Part shown: one piece after another, positions 51,046 through 59,995 of the stretch
How positions within the stretch are numbered: the first letter of the stretch is position 1
How the letters are laid out: each line of letters begins with the position of its first letter
Origin: an uncultured Mycoplasmatota bacterium
GTDB taxonomy: Bacteria; Bacillota_I; Bacilli_A; RF39; UBA660
Reading direction: 5' to 3'
Assembly: GCA_947652325.1 (NCBI GenBank)
Contig: CANTCQ010000001.1
Coordinates: 1 to 64,000, forward strand
Length of the DNA stretch: 64,000 bases
The notes under the pieces: generated by a model
The model's input: the letters and a program-made list of their open reading frames with translations, nothing else
Databases searched by the model: none
What the model was told of the DNA's origin: nothing
Position numbers and translations under genes: made by a program

Positions 51046-51740
51046 ATGATATAAAAGCTTTAGAAATTGCTAATAAAATATTTATATGTATATTTGATAG
51101 CAATAATATTTATTCTTTAGATGAATTGTTAGAAAAGTTTGCATTTGATATTAAATTACCCAAACAAGTAAATGACTCGACTACAAATGAAATAACTTGG
51201 GCTGACTCTATTAATAGTGGTAGATTCATAACAAATAAAAATATGGAAAAAAGAGATAAAGAAACAAGCTGGATGCTTCCTAAAAAAGAAATAAATAATT
51301 TGCAAGAACTAATTGATGTATGGAATACTATTAATTTGACTACAACAGAAAGAGTTTATGATTCTATTAATGTAGTAAAAAGTGATACTATTTATAGATG
51401 TGAAAATATTTATAGAAGTACCGATTGTAGTGATTCTAAAAATATGATTTATTGTGATTCTTGTGGGAATAGTGAATTTTTACTTGCATCTCAAAGGTCT
51501 GGTAATTGTAATTTTTGTATAAGATGCGATGATTCTAAAGACTGTAGCAACAGTTATAATGTTATATGTTCAAATAAGGTAAATAATTCTTTATTTATTC
51601 AGGATTGCTTTGATTTATATGAGTGTATGTTCTGTTCTCATATAGCTTCAAAAAGATTTTGCATAGCAAATATGCAATTTGAAGAAGAAGAATATTATGA
51701 AATTAAGCAATTAATAATAGAATGGATATTTAATTCATAA
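51042..51740 (+). CDS. Cys/Ser/Asn-ladder protein, translationally overlapped with the ATPase
   Basis: ATGA overlap; periodic C/S/N pattern YRCENIYRSTDCSDSKNMIYCDSCGNSEFLLASQRSGNCNFCIRCDDSKDCSNSYNVICSNK. Confidence 0.7.
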   Translation: MNDIKALEIANKIFICIFDSNNIYSLDELLEKFAFDIKLPKQVNDSTTNEITWADSINSGRFITNKNMEKRDKETSWMLPKKEINNLQELIDVWNTINLTTTERVYDSINVVKSDTIYRCENIYRSTDCSDSKNMIYCDSCGNSEFLLASQRSGNCNFCIRCDDSKDCSNSYNVICSNKVNNSLFIQDCFDLYECMFCSHIASKRFCIANMQFEEEEYYEIKQLIIEWIFNS

Positions 51741-51900
51741 AAAAATTAAAAATTATATTGAATAAATTTTAAACTAATTTAGTTACTAATTCAAAAAAAT
51801 ATTATTTTATATATTTTTTATTTTTGTAAATTTCTTAAAAAAAGTATTGCATTAATGTCCTATTTTTGATAACATTTTTATTGTAAGGAGGATATGAAGT

Positions 51901-52707
51901 ATGGAAAAGAAAAACACAATATTGTTAACAATTATTGCAATTGCAACTTTATTAGTTGCTGTAGTAGGGGCAACATTTGCATATTTTACTGCACAAGTAA
52001 CTACAGATAATCAAAATAATAATCAAACTACTGTAGAAACTGCTGCTTTAGTAAATGCAAGCATGAATATGGGTGATAAGATTGAAGTTGCTAATGCTCT
52101 TCCAGGTTTTCAGACTTTTAAAACAATTGATATAAAAGGAAGTTGTAAGTTTGATGATGCAACAAAATGTACAGATGTTAATACGGTAATTACTTTAACG
52201 GCTGGCGAAGATATTACATCTTTTGTACCTACTGGAGTAACAGATGGTACTTCTCACGTTAAGTATACTTTATATAAAAAAGATAATAATTCTACTAGTG
52301 CTAATAAAGATGCTAAAATTAATTGTACAAATATTAACGATGACGGAAGTCATAAAAATACCAATATGTCAGAAAATATTACGCAAACAGGTGAAGATGG
52401 GACTACACAAGTACCATCCAATATTACTAAATATTGGGATGCTGGAGTTTGTACACCAGAGGTAGGTTTAACTGAAGTTAAGACAGGGTATTTTGTTGAT
52501 AATACTCCAATAACTGAATTAGTTACAGTTAAAGCTAGTACTAATGATACTTATTATTTGTTAATTGAATATATCAATGATGAAACTGCTGCGCAAGATG
52601 AAGAACAAGGTAAAAAGTTTACAATAAATATTGATTTTAGTATTGGAACTGATTCAAAACCTAATACAACAGTGACTAAAACACCAGGAGTTGTTACACA
52701 ACCATAA
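51901..52707 (+). CDS. TasA/CalY-like secreted protein (SipW-type signal peptide)
   Basis: MEKKNTILLTIIAIATLLVAVVGATFAYFTAQV signal; nearby SipW-like peptidase. Confidence 0.75.
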   Translation: MEKKNTILLTIIAIATLLVAVVGATFAYFTAQVTTDNQNNNQTTVETAALVNASMNMGDKIEVANALPGFQTFKTIDIKGSCKFDDATKCTDVNTVITLTAGEDITSFVPTGVTDGTSHVKYTLYKKDNNSTSANKDAKINCTNINDDGSHKNTNMSENITQTGEDGTTQVPSNITKYWDAGVCTPEVGLTEVKTGYFVDNTPITELVTVKASTNDTYYLLIEYINDETAAQDEEQGKKFTINIDFSIGTDSKPNTTVTKTPGVVTQP

Positions 52708-52812
52708 TTGTATATATTTTAAAAATGAAAAGTCTATTTTAGAATAGATTTTTTTATTGCTCCTAAATAAGCAATATGTTATACTGAAAATAATAAGGAG
52801 GCTCGTATTTGA

Positions 52813-54123
52813 ATGAGAAGATTAGAAAATGATAGTGATGATTATCAAGAACAATATGACATTTTAATAGCTGAAGAACAAGAAAAACAAAGAAAAAAAA
52901 TGTTTTGGGTTATTTTCTTTTGTTTAGTCATTATTTTATTTTCTGTATTAGGAGCTACTTATTCTTATTATAAGATTTATATTGAAGTTAATAAAATAGA
53001 ACTTAATGTAGATACAGATGGAGATGGAATACCAGATTTAAATATTGATATTAGTGGTAATGGAATTTGTGATGTTAATTGTGATACAAATGGAGATATG
53101 AAACCTGATTTGAATGTTAGCTATAATAAGAAACAAAATTCAGCTATTTTTAATATAGATACAGATGGAGATGGAAAGCCAGATACTAACTTAATAAATC
53201 AAGATTTGAATGGTGATGGAATTTGTGATTTAAATTGTGATACAAATGATGATGGATTCCCAGATGTAAACATTGATATAAACGGAGATGGAAAGCCAGA
53301 ACTTAATATAGATGTAGATAAAGATGGAAAACCGAATGTAAATATTGATATTAATGGTGATATGAAGCCAGATGTAAATATCGACTATGATGGAGATGGA
53401 ATACCGGATTTTAATATCGATACAGATGGAGATGGAATACCAGATAAGTCTTTTACAAATCAAGATACAGATAAAGATGGAGTTTGTAATTTGAATTGTG
53501 ATATAAACGAAGATGGAATACCAGATATTAATCTTGACTTTGATGATGATGGAATACCTGAGTTGAATATTGATACTGATAAAAACTTTACATGCGATTT
53601 AAATTGTGATACAAATTATGATAAAATTTGTGATTTTAAGTGTGATATAAATGGTGACATAATTTGTGATGTTAATTGTGAAGAGCCTATTAAACCAGAT
53701 AATAACGAAAAGTGTGAAATTAACTGTGATCCTATTTTAGATGTGCAAGCAAATTTACATGTTTCTTATAAAAAAAGTGTACTTGCTTCTGGTATAAATT
53801 TGGGGTGGACAGATTCTATTAAATTTACAGTAGAAAACCATTCTAATGTATCTGTTGTTTATAATTTAAATTGGATAAATGTTGTTAATCAGTTTACACT
53901 TTCTAATTCTCTTACTTATGATGTTTTAGTAAATGGAAAAGAACAATATAGTTATGTTCCTGTTCCAAAAAATGATTCGAATCTTTTAAGTCATCTTGTT
54001 ATACCTGCTCATACAACTTATTTGTATGAGATTCAGTATATGTTTAATAATTTAGATGAAAATCAAGATATGGAGCAAGGAAAAATATTTAGTGCCCAAA
54101 TAGAAGCAGAAATCGTACAATAA
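52813..54123 (+). CDS. Surface protein with 17 Asp-rich 12-residue repeats and TasA-like C-terminal domain
   Basis: N-terminal TM with GATYSYYK; DTDGDGIPDLNI repeats. Confidence 0.85.
   Translation: MRRLENDSDDYQEQYDILIAEEQEKQRKKMFWVIFFCLVIILFSVLGATYSYYKIYIEVNKIELNVDTDGDGIPDLNIDISGNGICDVNCDTNGDMKPDLNVSYNKKQNSAIFNIDTDGDGKPDTNLINQDLNGDGICDLNCDTNDDGFPDVNIDINGDGKPELNIDVDKDGKPNVNIDINGDMKPDVNIDYDGDGIPDFNIDTDGDGIPDKSFTNQDTDKDGVCNLNCDINEDGIPDINLDFDDDGIPELNIDTDKNFTCDLNCDTNYDKICDFKCDINGDIICDVNCEEPIKPDNNEKCEINCDPILDVQANLHVSYKKSVLASGINLGWTDSIKFTVENHSNVSVVYNLNWINVVNQFTLSNSLTYDVLVNGKEQYSYVPVPKNDSNLLSHLVIPAHTTYLYEIQYMFNNLDENQDMEQGKIFSAQIEAEIVQ
53011..53679 (+). repeat. Coding repeat region: 12-aa (36-nt) units DxDGDGxPDxNI / DxNGDGxCDxNC
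   Basis: 17 units counted by eye, with a 13-aa interruption after unit 3 and xNQ spacers after units 4 and 11. Confidence 0.9.
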
Positions 54124-54215
54124 TGTTACTCATAGCAAGTTTTACTTATGAGTTTTTTTCTTGTTTTTTTTTGTATTGTAGATTATAATAATAAAGAATA
54201 GAAAGGGTTAACAGT

Positions 54216-55073
54216 ATGAAAACAAAAGAAAATTATACTGGTTTTAAAGGTATTGTAAAATTTATTACCAATGTAGTTTCTTGGACTGCTTTGGTGATTT
54301 TAATATTGTTGGCCATTTTTTTAGCTTATTATACGATTAATACTAAATTATATGAAAAAAAAGGAGAGAAGTTTGAGCCCTTTATTTCTTTATATACTAT
54401 TGTGAGTGGAAGTATGGAACCTAACATAAAAATAGGTGATGTAGTTGTTTCTAAAAAAGTAAAATCTCCAACTGAAATAAAAATAGGTGATGTTATTACG
54501 TTTACTTCTACTAGTTCTATATCTCGTGGTATGATTGTAACTCACCGTGTAATAGATATAATGAAAACAGAAAATGGATATGCCTATAAGACAAAAGGTG
54601 ATTATAATGTTAGTCCCGATACGGCTCTGGCAGAATATCATAATATTATTGGAAAAGTCATCGTTCGTATTCCGCAATTGGGTCAAGTACAAAGATTTTT
54701 GGGTACTCAAGGGGGATGGTTAATTGTCATAGTTATTCCTGCTTTATTTATTATTATTTCCGATATATTGAAAATTTTTAAGCTTACTGGAGTTAAAAAT
54801 AGAATAGAGAAAATAAATGAAGAACAAGTTTATTTTAAACAAGAACAAGACAAAAAAGAAAAGGCCCGAAAAGAGATATTAAAAAAACAATTAGGTTTGT
54901 TAGAGAAAAATCCAAATGAACCAGAACCAATTATAATAAAAAAAACAGTTCGAAGTGTAGTTGGAGAAAAATCAAAGTTCAAAAATGTGAGGTTTGAAAA
55001 AGTTAATAAACCATTTCCTAGGCATTTTAGAAATAGACGAAATCGTAATGATTCAACACAATATAAACGTTAA
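54216..55073 (+). CDS. Signal peptidase I, SipW/ER type
   Basis: VSGSMEPNIKIGDVVV (Ser) and MIVTHRVIDI (His), TKGDYNVSPD; TM at both ends. Confidence 0.9.
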   Translation: MKTKENYTGFKGIVKFITNVVSWTALVILILLAIFLAYYTINTKLYEKKGEKFEPFISLYTIVSGSMEPNIKIGDVVVSKKVKSPTEIKIGDVITFTSTSSISRGMIVTHRVIDIMKTENGYAYKTKGDYNVSPDTALAEYHNIIGKVIVRIPQLGQVQRFLGTQGGWLIVIVIPALFIIISDILKIFKLTGVKNRIEKINEEQVYFKQEQDKKEKARKEILKKQLGLLEKNPNEPEPIIIKKTVRSVVGEKSKFKNVRFEKVNKPFPRHFRNRRNRNDSTQYKR

Positions 55074-55132
55074 TGATTGCATTGTATTTTTTTCATTGGT
55101 ATAATAGCAGTCAATGTGGGGAAGTTATTGGT

Positions 55133-55681
55133 ATGAAAACGATTAAGGATATTAATTATTTAATTTTAAAAAAGGTTATTGAGATTATTTTAGTATTTTA
55201 TATTATGTTTTATTCGACTTCTATATGGAGTTTTAATTCTACTCAAAATGATTTGTCTACTTCTATGACTCTTTCTAGTTTAAAACACACTAGACTTCAA
55301 GTTAAAGAGCCACAGAAGTACTCTATTTATCCCATGCAAAATTCTATTGCTTTACAGGAACAGAATGTTTGGTCTTTATATGTTAATAATAAAACAATGA
55401 TTGAAGAATCTTATTTATTGGTTTTGAATTTATCTAAAGATTCAACAATTGATTATCAACTTTTAAACATATCACTTGGAAAAGATATTTTTTCTTTAAG
55501 TGACCTACCAATGGAAGAAATAAGTAATAGTTATTATTTCATTTTAGATGAAAATACAATAAAAAATATGACAAAGTTTTATGAAATCCGTATATGGTTA
55601 AAAGCGGAAATTGGTAACGAGATGCAAGCAAAAAAAATGAATATATCTTTTGAATTAGTAAATGGAGTTGCTTCTGTTTAA
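55133..55681 (+). CDS. Secreted TasA-locus hypothetical protein
   Basis: N-terminal TM; located in SipW locus; TATAAT and SD just upstream. Confidence 0.6.
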   Translation: MKTIKDINYLILKKVIEIILVFYIMFYSTSIWSFNSTQNDLSTSMTLSSLKHTRLQVKEPQKYSIYPMQNSIALQEQNVWSLYVNNKTMIEESYLLVLNLSKDSTIDYQLLNISLGKDIFSLSDLPMEEISNSYYFILDENTIKNMTKFYEIRIWLKAEIGNEMQAKKMNISFELVNGVASV

Positions 55682-55738
55682 CGTTTTTCAACTTGTAAAA
55701 TGTTATTATTTTTGCTATTATGAAAATATGGTGATACT

Positions 55739-57106
55739 ATGGACTATAAGAAGATTTTCAAAAGAGAAACTAAAGTTATTGCTTATATGGTTATCTGTTT
55801 GACTTTGTTAGTTATGGGCGTTAGTTATGCTTTATTTTTACAAGTAAATAGTAATACCAAAAATCAAGTTGTTACAACTGGAAGTTTGCAAATTGAGTAT
55901 TCAGCTCAAAATGATATAATTGTTGGCGAAAATGATTGCTTAATGCCTCAAAGTAATGATGAAGCTCTTCACGGAAATGCTTGTTCCTATACTTTAAGTA
56001 TAACAAATAAAGGTTCTTTGCCTATGCAATATAACTTGTTGATTTATGATGATGATGTACAATTACCAACGGGTGGAAAAAAAGTAAGCCATTCTTTGAT
56101 TCATCATTCTCTTACTAAATCTTTTGGAGAAGCGAGTAGTACTGTTTCTTCTGGTACTGCTCTAGGGGATTTACCTCTCAAAGAAAATAAAAGATTATTA
56201 GAAACAAATACAATTGCAGTTGGTGAAACTATTGTTTTTCATTTGAAAATATGGATTGATGAAAATGCTCCAAGTGAAGGAGAAAATGGAATAATAGGTC
56301 ACTATGTGTATTTAAAGTTAGATGTAACTGGAACAGTTTATGAAAATGAAACGGCAACAGAAGTATTAACAGCTACATTAGATACTAGTGGTTTATCTGA
56401 AATTATATTATCAACACTTGATGAAGCAAATCAAAATATAATCAAAGAATATCGCTATAGTGGTAAAAATCCAAATAATTATGTTTTTTATAATTGTAGT
56501 AATGATGAAGATGTAAGCACTTGTGAAACATGGAGAATTCTGGGAATTTATAATATCAATAATGAAAGTCATATAAAACTTATAAAAGATACACATGAAG
56601 AAGAAAAACCTTGGGATGAATCAAAAGGAGTCTCTTATTCTACATCTTCTTTAAATACTTATTTAAATGCTTATTACAGTAATTTAAGTGAAACTGCAAA
56701 AGGACAAATTGGTGCTGTTACTTACAAATTAGGTGGAGCTGAGAATTTAGAATTTGATAGTAAAACAATGTATGATTATGAATTAAAGTCTGCAAACGAT
56801 ATATCTTTGTATGTAGGTTTAATGAATGTAAGTGATTATGCTTTTGCAAGTAGTTTAAAAGAGGAAGATTTTGTAAGTACAATTATTTCTCGAAACGAAA
56901 ATAACTGGTTGTTTACTGGTAAGGAAGAATGGCTTATTAATAAAAACACAAGTAATCAAGTGTACAAAATTTCTACTAATGGAAGTATTGAAGTTGCTGC
57001 AACTAATGAAGCTAAGTTAATACGACCAGTTGTTGCTTTACAAAGTAGTGTTAAAATTATTGGTGGAGATGGAACAAAAGAAAATCCGTATATGTTATCA
57101 AAATAG
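55739..57106 (+). CDS. TasA-like secreted protein with C-terminal '..RPVVALQSSVKIIGGDGTKENPYMLSK' domain
   Basis: MGVSYALFLQV SipW-type signal; C-terminal domain typical of gut Firmicutes surface proteins. Confidence 0.75.
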   Translation: MDYKKIFKRETKVIAYMVICLTLLVMGVSYALFLQVNSNTKNQVVTTGSLQIEYSAQNDIIVGENDCLMPQSNDEALHGNACSYTLSITNKGSLPMQYNLLIYDDDVQLPTGGKKVSHSLIHHSLTKSFGEASSTVSSGTALGDLPLKENKRLLETNTIAVGETIVFHLKIWIDENAPSEGENGIIGHYVYLKLDVTGTVYENETATEVLTATLDTSGLSEIILSTLDEANQNIIKEYRYSGKNPNNYVFYNCSNDEDVSTCETWRILGIYNINNESHIKLIKDTHEEEKPWDESKGVSYSTSSLNTYLNAYYSNLSETAKGQIGAVTYKLGGAENLEFDSKTMYDYELKSANDISLYVGLMNVSDYAFASSLKEEDFVSTIISRNENNWLFTGKEEWLINKNTSNQVYKISTNGSIEVAATNEAKLIRPVVALQSSVKIIGGDGTKENPYMLSK

Positions 57107-57126
57107 CCTTTTGGCTATTTTTTTTT
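57101..57126 (+). terminator. Intrinsic terminator
   Basis: AAATAGCC-TTTT-GGCTATTTTTTTTT. Confidence 0.88.
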
Positions 57127-57854
57127 TGAAAAAATGATTGTCTTTATTTTCAAAATTTAGTCGATTTAAGAGAATATTAAAAATGCCATTTCGTTTACAG
57201 ATATGTATAAGGTTCATACTGTTTTTTCAACCGAAATATGTTGGTGCTACTAAAGTAAATATTATAAAGTTTATTAACACTATTTCAATTGTTGATGCTA
57301 GTCTAGAGTTTACTGAAGTGGTATTTTATATTGATTTTAGTGTTCATTATTTTTATAGATTAATGGTAAAATAGTTTTGTTAGTAAAGTTTTATATGTTA
57401 GAACAGAATTATAAACAAATTAGATAAATTAGTTATATCCAAATTTTGAAATCGATTTTATTTGAGAAAAAGAAAATGAAAGTTGATAAAGGAATAGTTA
57501 ATGTTTTTGCTCTTGAGATACTTGCTCTTTTTCATATTCTAAATTAATGAAAAATAAATGTCGATGAGAGGGAACCTGGTTTTTATTGTTTGTATAAGTT
57601 GTTTATTTAAATGGTATTGTATTCCTAAAATATATAATTAACTTAAACCAATAAAATTATATTGGATTTGGATAAGCAGAGAGTTATTAAAATTTACATT
57701 CTTCTATTTTTATTATATACTAGAAAAAGGAGACAGTTACTTACGATAAGTTTGAAATATAAGTACTATAGATGGAAAATTGTTTGAAGAAGAATTTACA
57801 GAGGATAGTTTGCTTATTTATTTCAAAGTAAAAGTTTTAGAAAGGTTTTAAAAT

Positions 57855-58781
57855 ATGGAAAAAATTTGTTTAATTACCCATGTTGCAGATGCAGATGGAG
57901 CTTTTCCTATTATTTTATCAAAATTGATTTTTCAAGATGTTGCTATTTTTTCTTGTGAAACTTCTGAAGTTGATATGGTTTTAAAAGATGTATTGTCTCA
58001 TCATGCAAATTATACAAAAATTTATATTGTAGATATCAACATGAGCGAAGAAATGGCAAATACTATTGATGAGGATATTTCGTTAAGAGAAAAAATCATG
58101 GTTTTTGACCATCATGCAAGTAATATGCATTTAAACAAGTATTCTTTTATAAAAGTTGTTGATTCTGAGAATGGAAGAAAAGAATGTGGAACAACTCTTT
58201 TTTATGACCATTTAAAAAAATCTTTTTGTAATCCTATTCTTACTAAAGAAAATTTAGTGACTATGATAGAACTGATTCGTGAAGGTGATACGTATGATTT
58301 TACAGATGAATTGAAACAAACTGTTTTTCAGTTCGGAAGTTTATATGCTATTTTTGGAAGAGAACGATATATTGAGCATTTTTATCGGTCTATTCTTGAT
58401 AATGAAGTGTTTTCTTTTTCAGAAATGGAGAAATTATTAATTGAATTGGAAGAAGAAAAAAAACATCAGTATATAGAAGAGAAATTAAAAAGAGTAAAAA
58501 TAGCGAAAATATTGGGTGTAGTAGTAGGAATTGTTTTTGCAGAACAAAGAAGGTCAATACTTGGCCATGCGATGGTAGAGAAGTTGGATATTGATATTGC
58601 CATTGTTGTTAATGTAGATAGAAGCGTTAGTTATAGAGCGAATAAAGAAAATGTTGATATTAATGTTTTGGCAAAACATTTTGGTGGTGGAGGACATAAA
58701 CACGCTGGAGGAAGTCCATTACCAGAAGATTTACAAGAAAAAATATGCGAATATATTTTTAATGATATTGAATGGAAATAA
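57855..58781 (+). CDS. DHH-family phosphoesterase
   Basis: THVADADGAFPIIL, YIVDINM, IMVFDHHASN, GGGGHKHAGGSPL. Confidence 0.92.
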   Translation: MEKICLITHVADADGAFPIILSKLIFQDVAIFSCETSEVDMVLKDVLSHHANYTKIYIVDINMSEEMANTIDEDISLREKIMVFDHHASNMHLNKYSFIKVVDSENGRKECGTTLFYDHLKKSFCNPILTKENLVTMIELIREGDTYDFTDELKQTVFQFGSLYAIFGRERYIEHFYRSILDNEVFSFSEMEKLLIELEEEKKHQYIEEKLKRVKIAKILGVVVGIVFAEQRRSILGHAMVEKLDIDIAIVVNVDRSVSYRANKENVDINVLAKHFGGGGHKHAGGSPLPEDLQEKICEYIFNDIEWK

Positions 58782-58828
58782 AGTAATAGATTTTAATATA
58801 ACTTCTATAATTTAATGGAGGTTATGTT

Positions 58829-59443
58829 ATGTATAAATTAGACAATTTAGAGTATTTGTATCAAGATTTAGAACCTTATATTGATACTCATACTATGGGA
58901 CTTCATTATAATAAACATGCGAAAAAGTATTTGGATACGTTAAATAAGTTATTGGCAGAAAATCATTTTGATTTTTCTATTTCTATATCAGAACTTGCCC
59001 AAAAAATGAATTTGTATCCTTGGGAGAAAAAAGAAGATATTCTTTTTAATTTAGGAGGTGTCATAAATCATAATTTGTATTTTCATTCTATGAATAAACA
59101 AAAAGTGGAAAGTACAGGTGCTCTTCGAACTGACCTAATAAAAAAGTATGGTTCTTTGGAAGCATTTATCAAAGAATTTATAGTTGTTGCTATGAAGATG
59201 AAGGGGAGTGGCTACACGTTTTTGGAATTGAATCCAAATGGTTTGGAAATTAAAAACTATACAAATCAAAATAATCCCTTGTTTTTTTCTTGTATTCCTT
59301 TGTTTACTATTGATTTGTGGGAACATGCTTATTATATAAATTATAATCATGATAAGAAAAAGTATTTAGAAAATTTTTTTGAAATTGCAGATTTTAATGT
59401 AGCTAGTCATATTTATGATAGAATACGAAGAAATGAGATTTAG
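58829..59443 (+). CDS. Fe/Mn superoxide dismutase
   Basis: MGLHYNKHAKKYLDTLN, GGVINHNLYF, FTIDLWEHAYYINY. Confidence 0.9.
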   Translation: MYKLDNLEYLYQDLEPYIDTHTMGLHYNKHAKKYLDTLNKLLAENHFDFSISISELAQKMNLYPWEKKEDILFNLGGVINHNLYFHSMNKQKVESTGALRTDLIKKYGSLEAFIKEFIVVAMKMKGSGYTFLELNPNGLEIKNYTNQNNPLFFSCIPLFTIDLWEHAYYINYNHDKKKYLENFFEIADFNVASHIYDRIRRNEI

Positions 59444-59450
59444 AATAGTT

Positions 59451-59478
59451 AAAAAAACAAGACAACTCTTGTTTTTTT
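59451..59478 (+). terminator. Intrinsic terminator
   Basis: AAAACAAGA-CAAC-TCTTGTTTT. Confidence 0.75.
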
Positions 59479-59995
59479 AAATGATAGTGTAAGCGTGAAA
59501 ATATTTTGTTATGCAATTAATAGTATTATTAAAAATTATTTAAATGAAGAGAAATATGGACAAATTGAAAGATTTAATTTCTTAAATAGTTTTAATCTTG
59601 ACTAAATGATTTCATTACAAGATAATAATTGCTAGAGGTGAGAGAAGGCAAAAATTATCTTTGTTCTACAATGCATATGTAGCGTCTTATTTTGATTTTG
59701 AAGATGATCCAAATTTTTCTTGTTATGACTTTGATAATGGAATATACGATGGCATAAAAATAGACTATCAAACTGACTATGATGAAGTTTTATTTTATAT
59801 TAAAGAGTTAAGAGCTATTTTAAAAGAAGATTTTTTAAATATTTTAGAAACGAGAATTAAATATTTAAATAATAGTGAAAGTTTGGTTAAAGAATTTAAG
59901 ATATTTTGATATGAGTTTATAGCATTATCTAATGAAAATTAAGAAAATTTATTATAATATATTATAAAATTAATACGCTTAAGGAAGTGATTGTT

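Noticed and set aside
53230-53463. Minus-strand ORF within the Asp repeat
   Set aside because: Shadow of the repeat (Ile/Tyr-rich), no independent support.
57138-57374. 78-aa ORF downstream of the TasA-like gene
   Set aside because: No SD, no recognisable motif, lies just after a strong terminator in a decayed region; not called.
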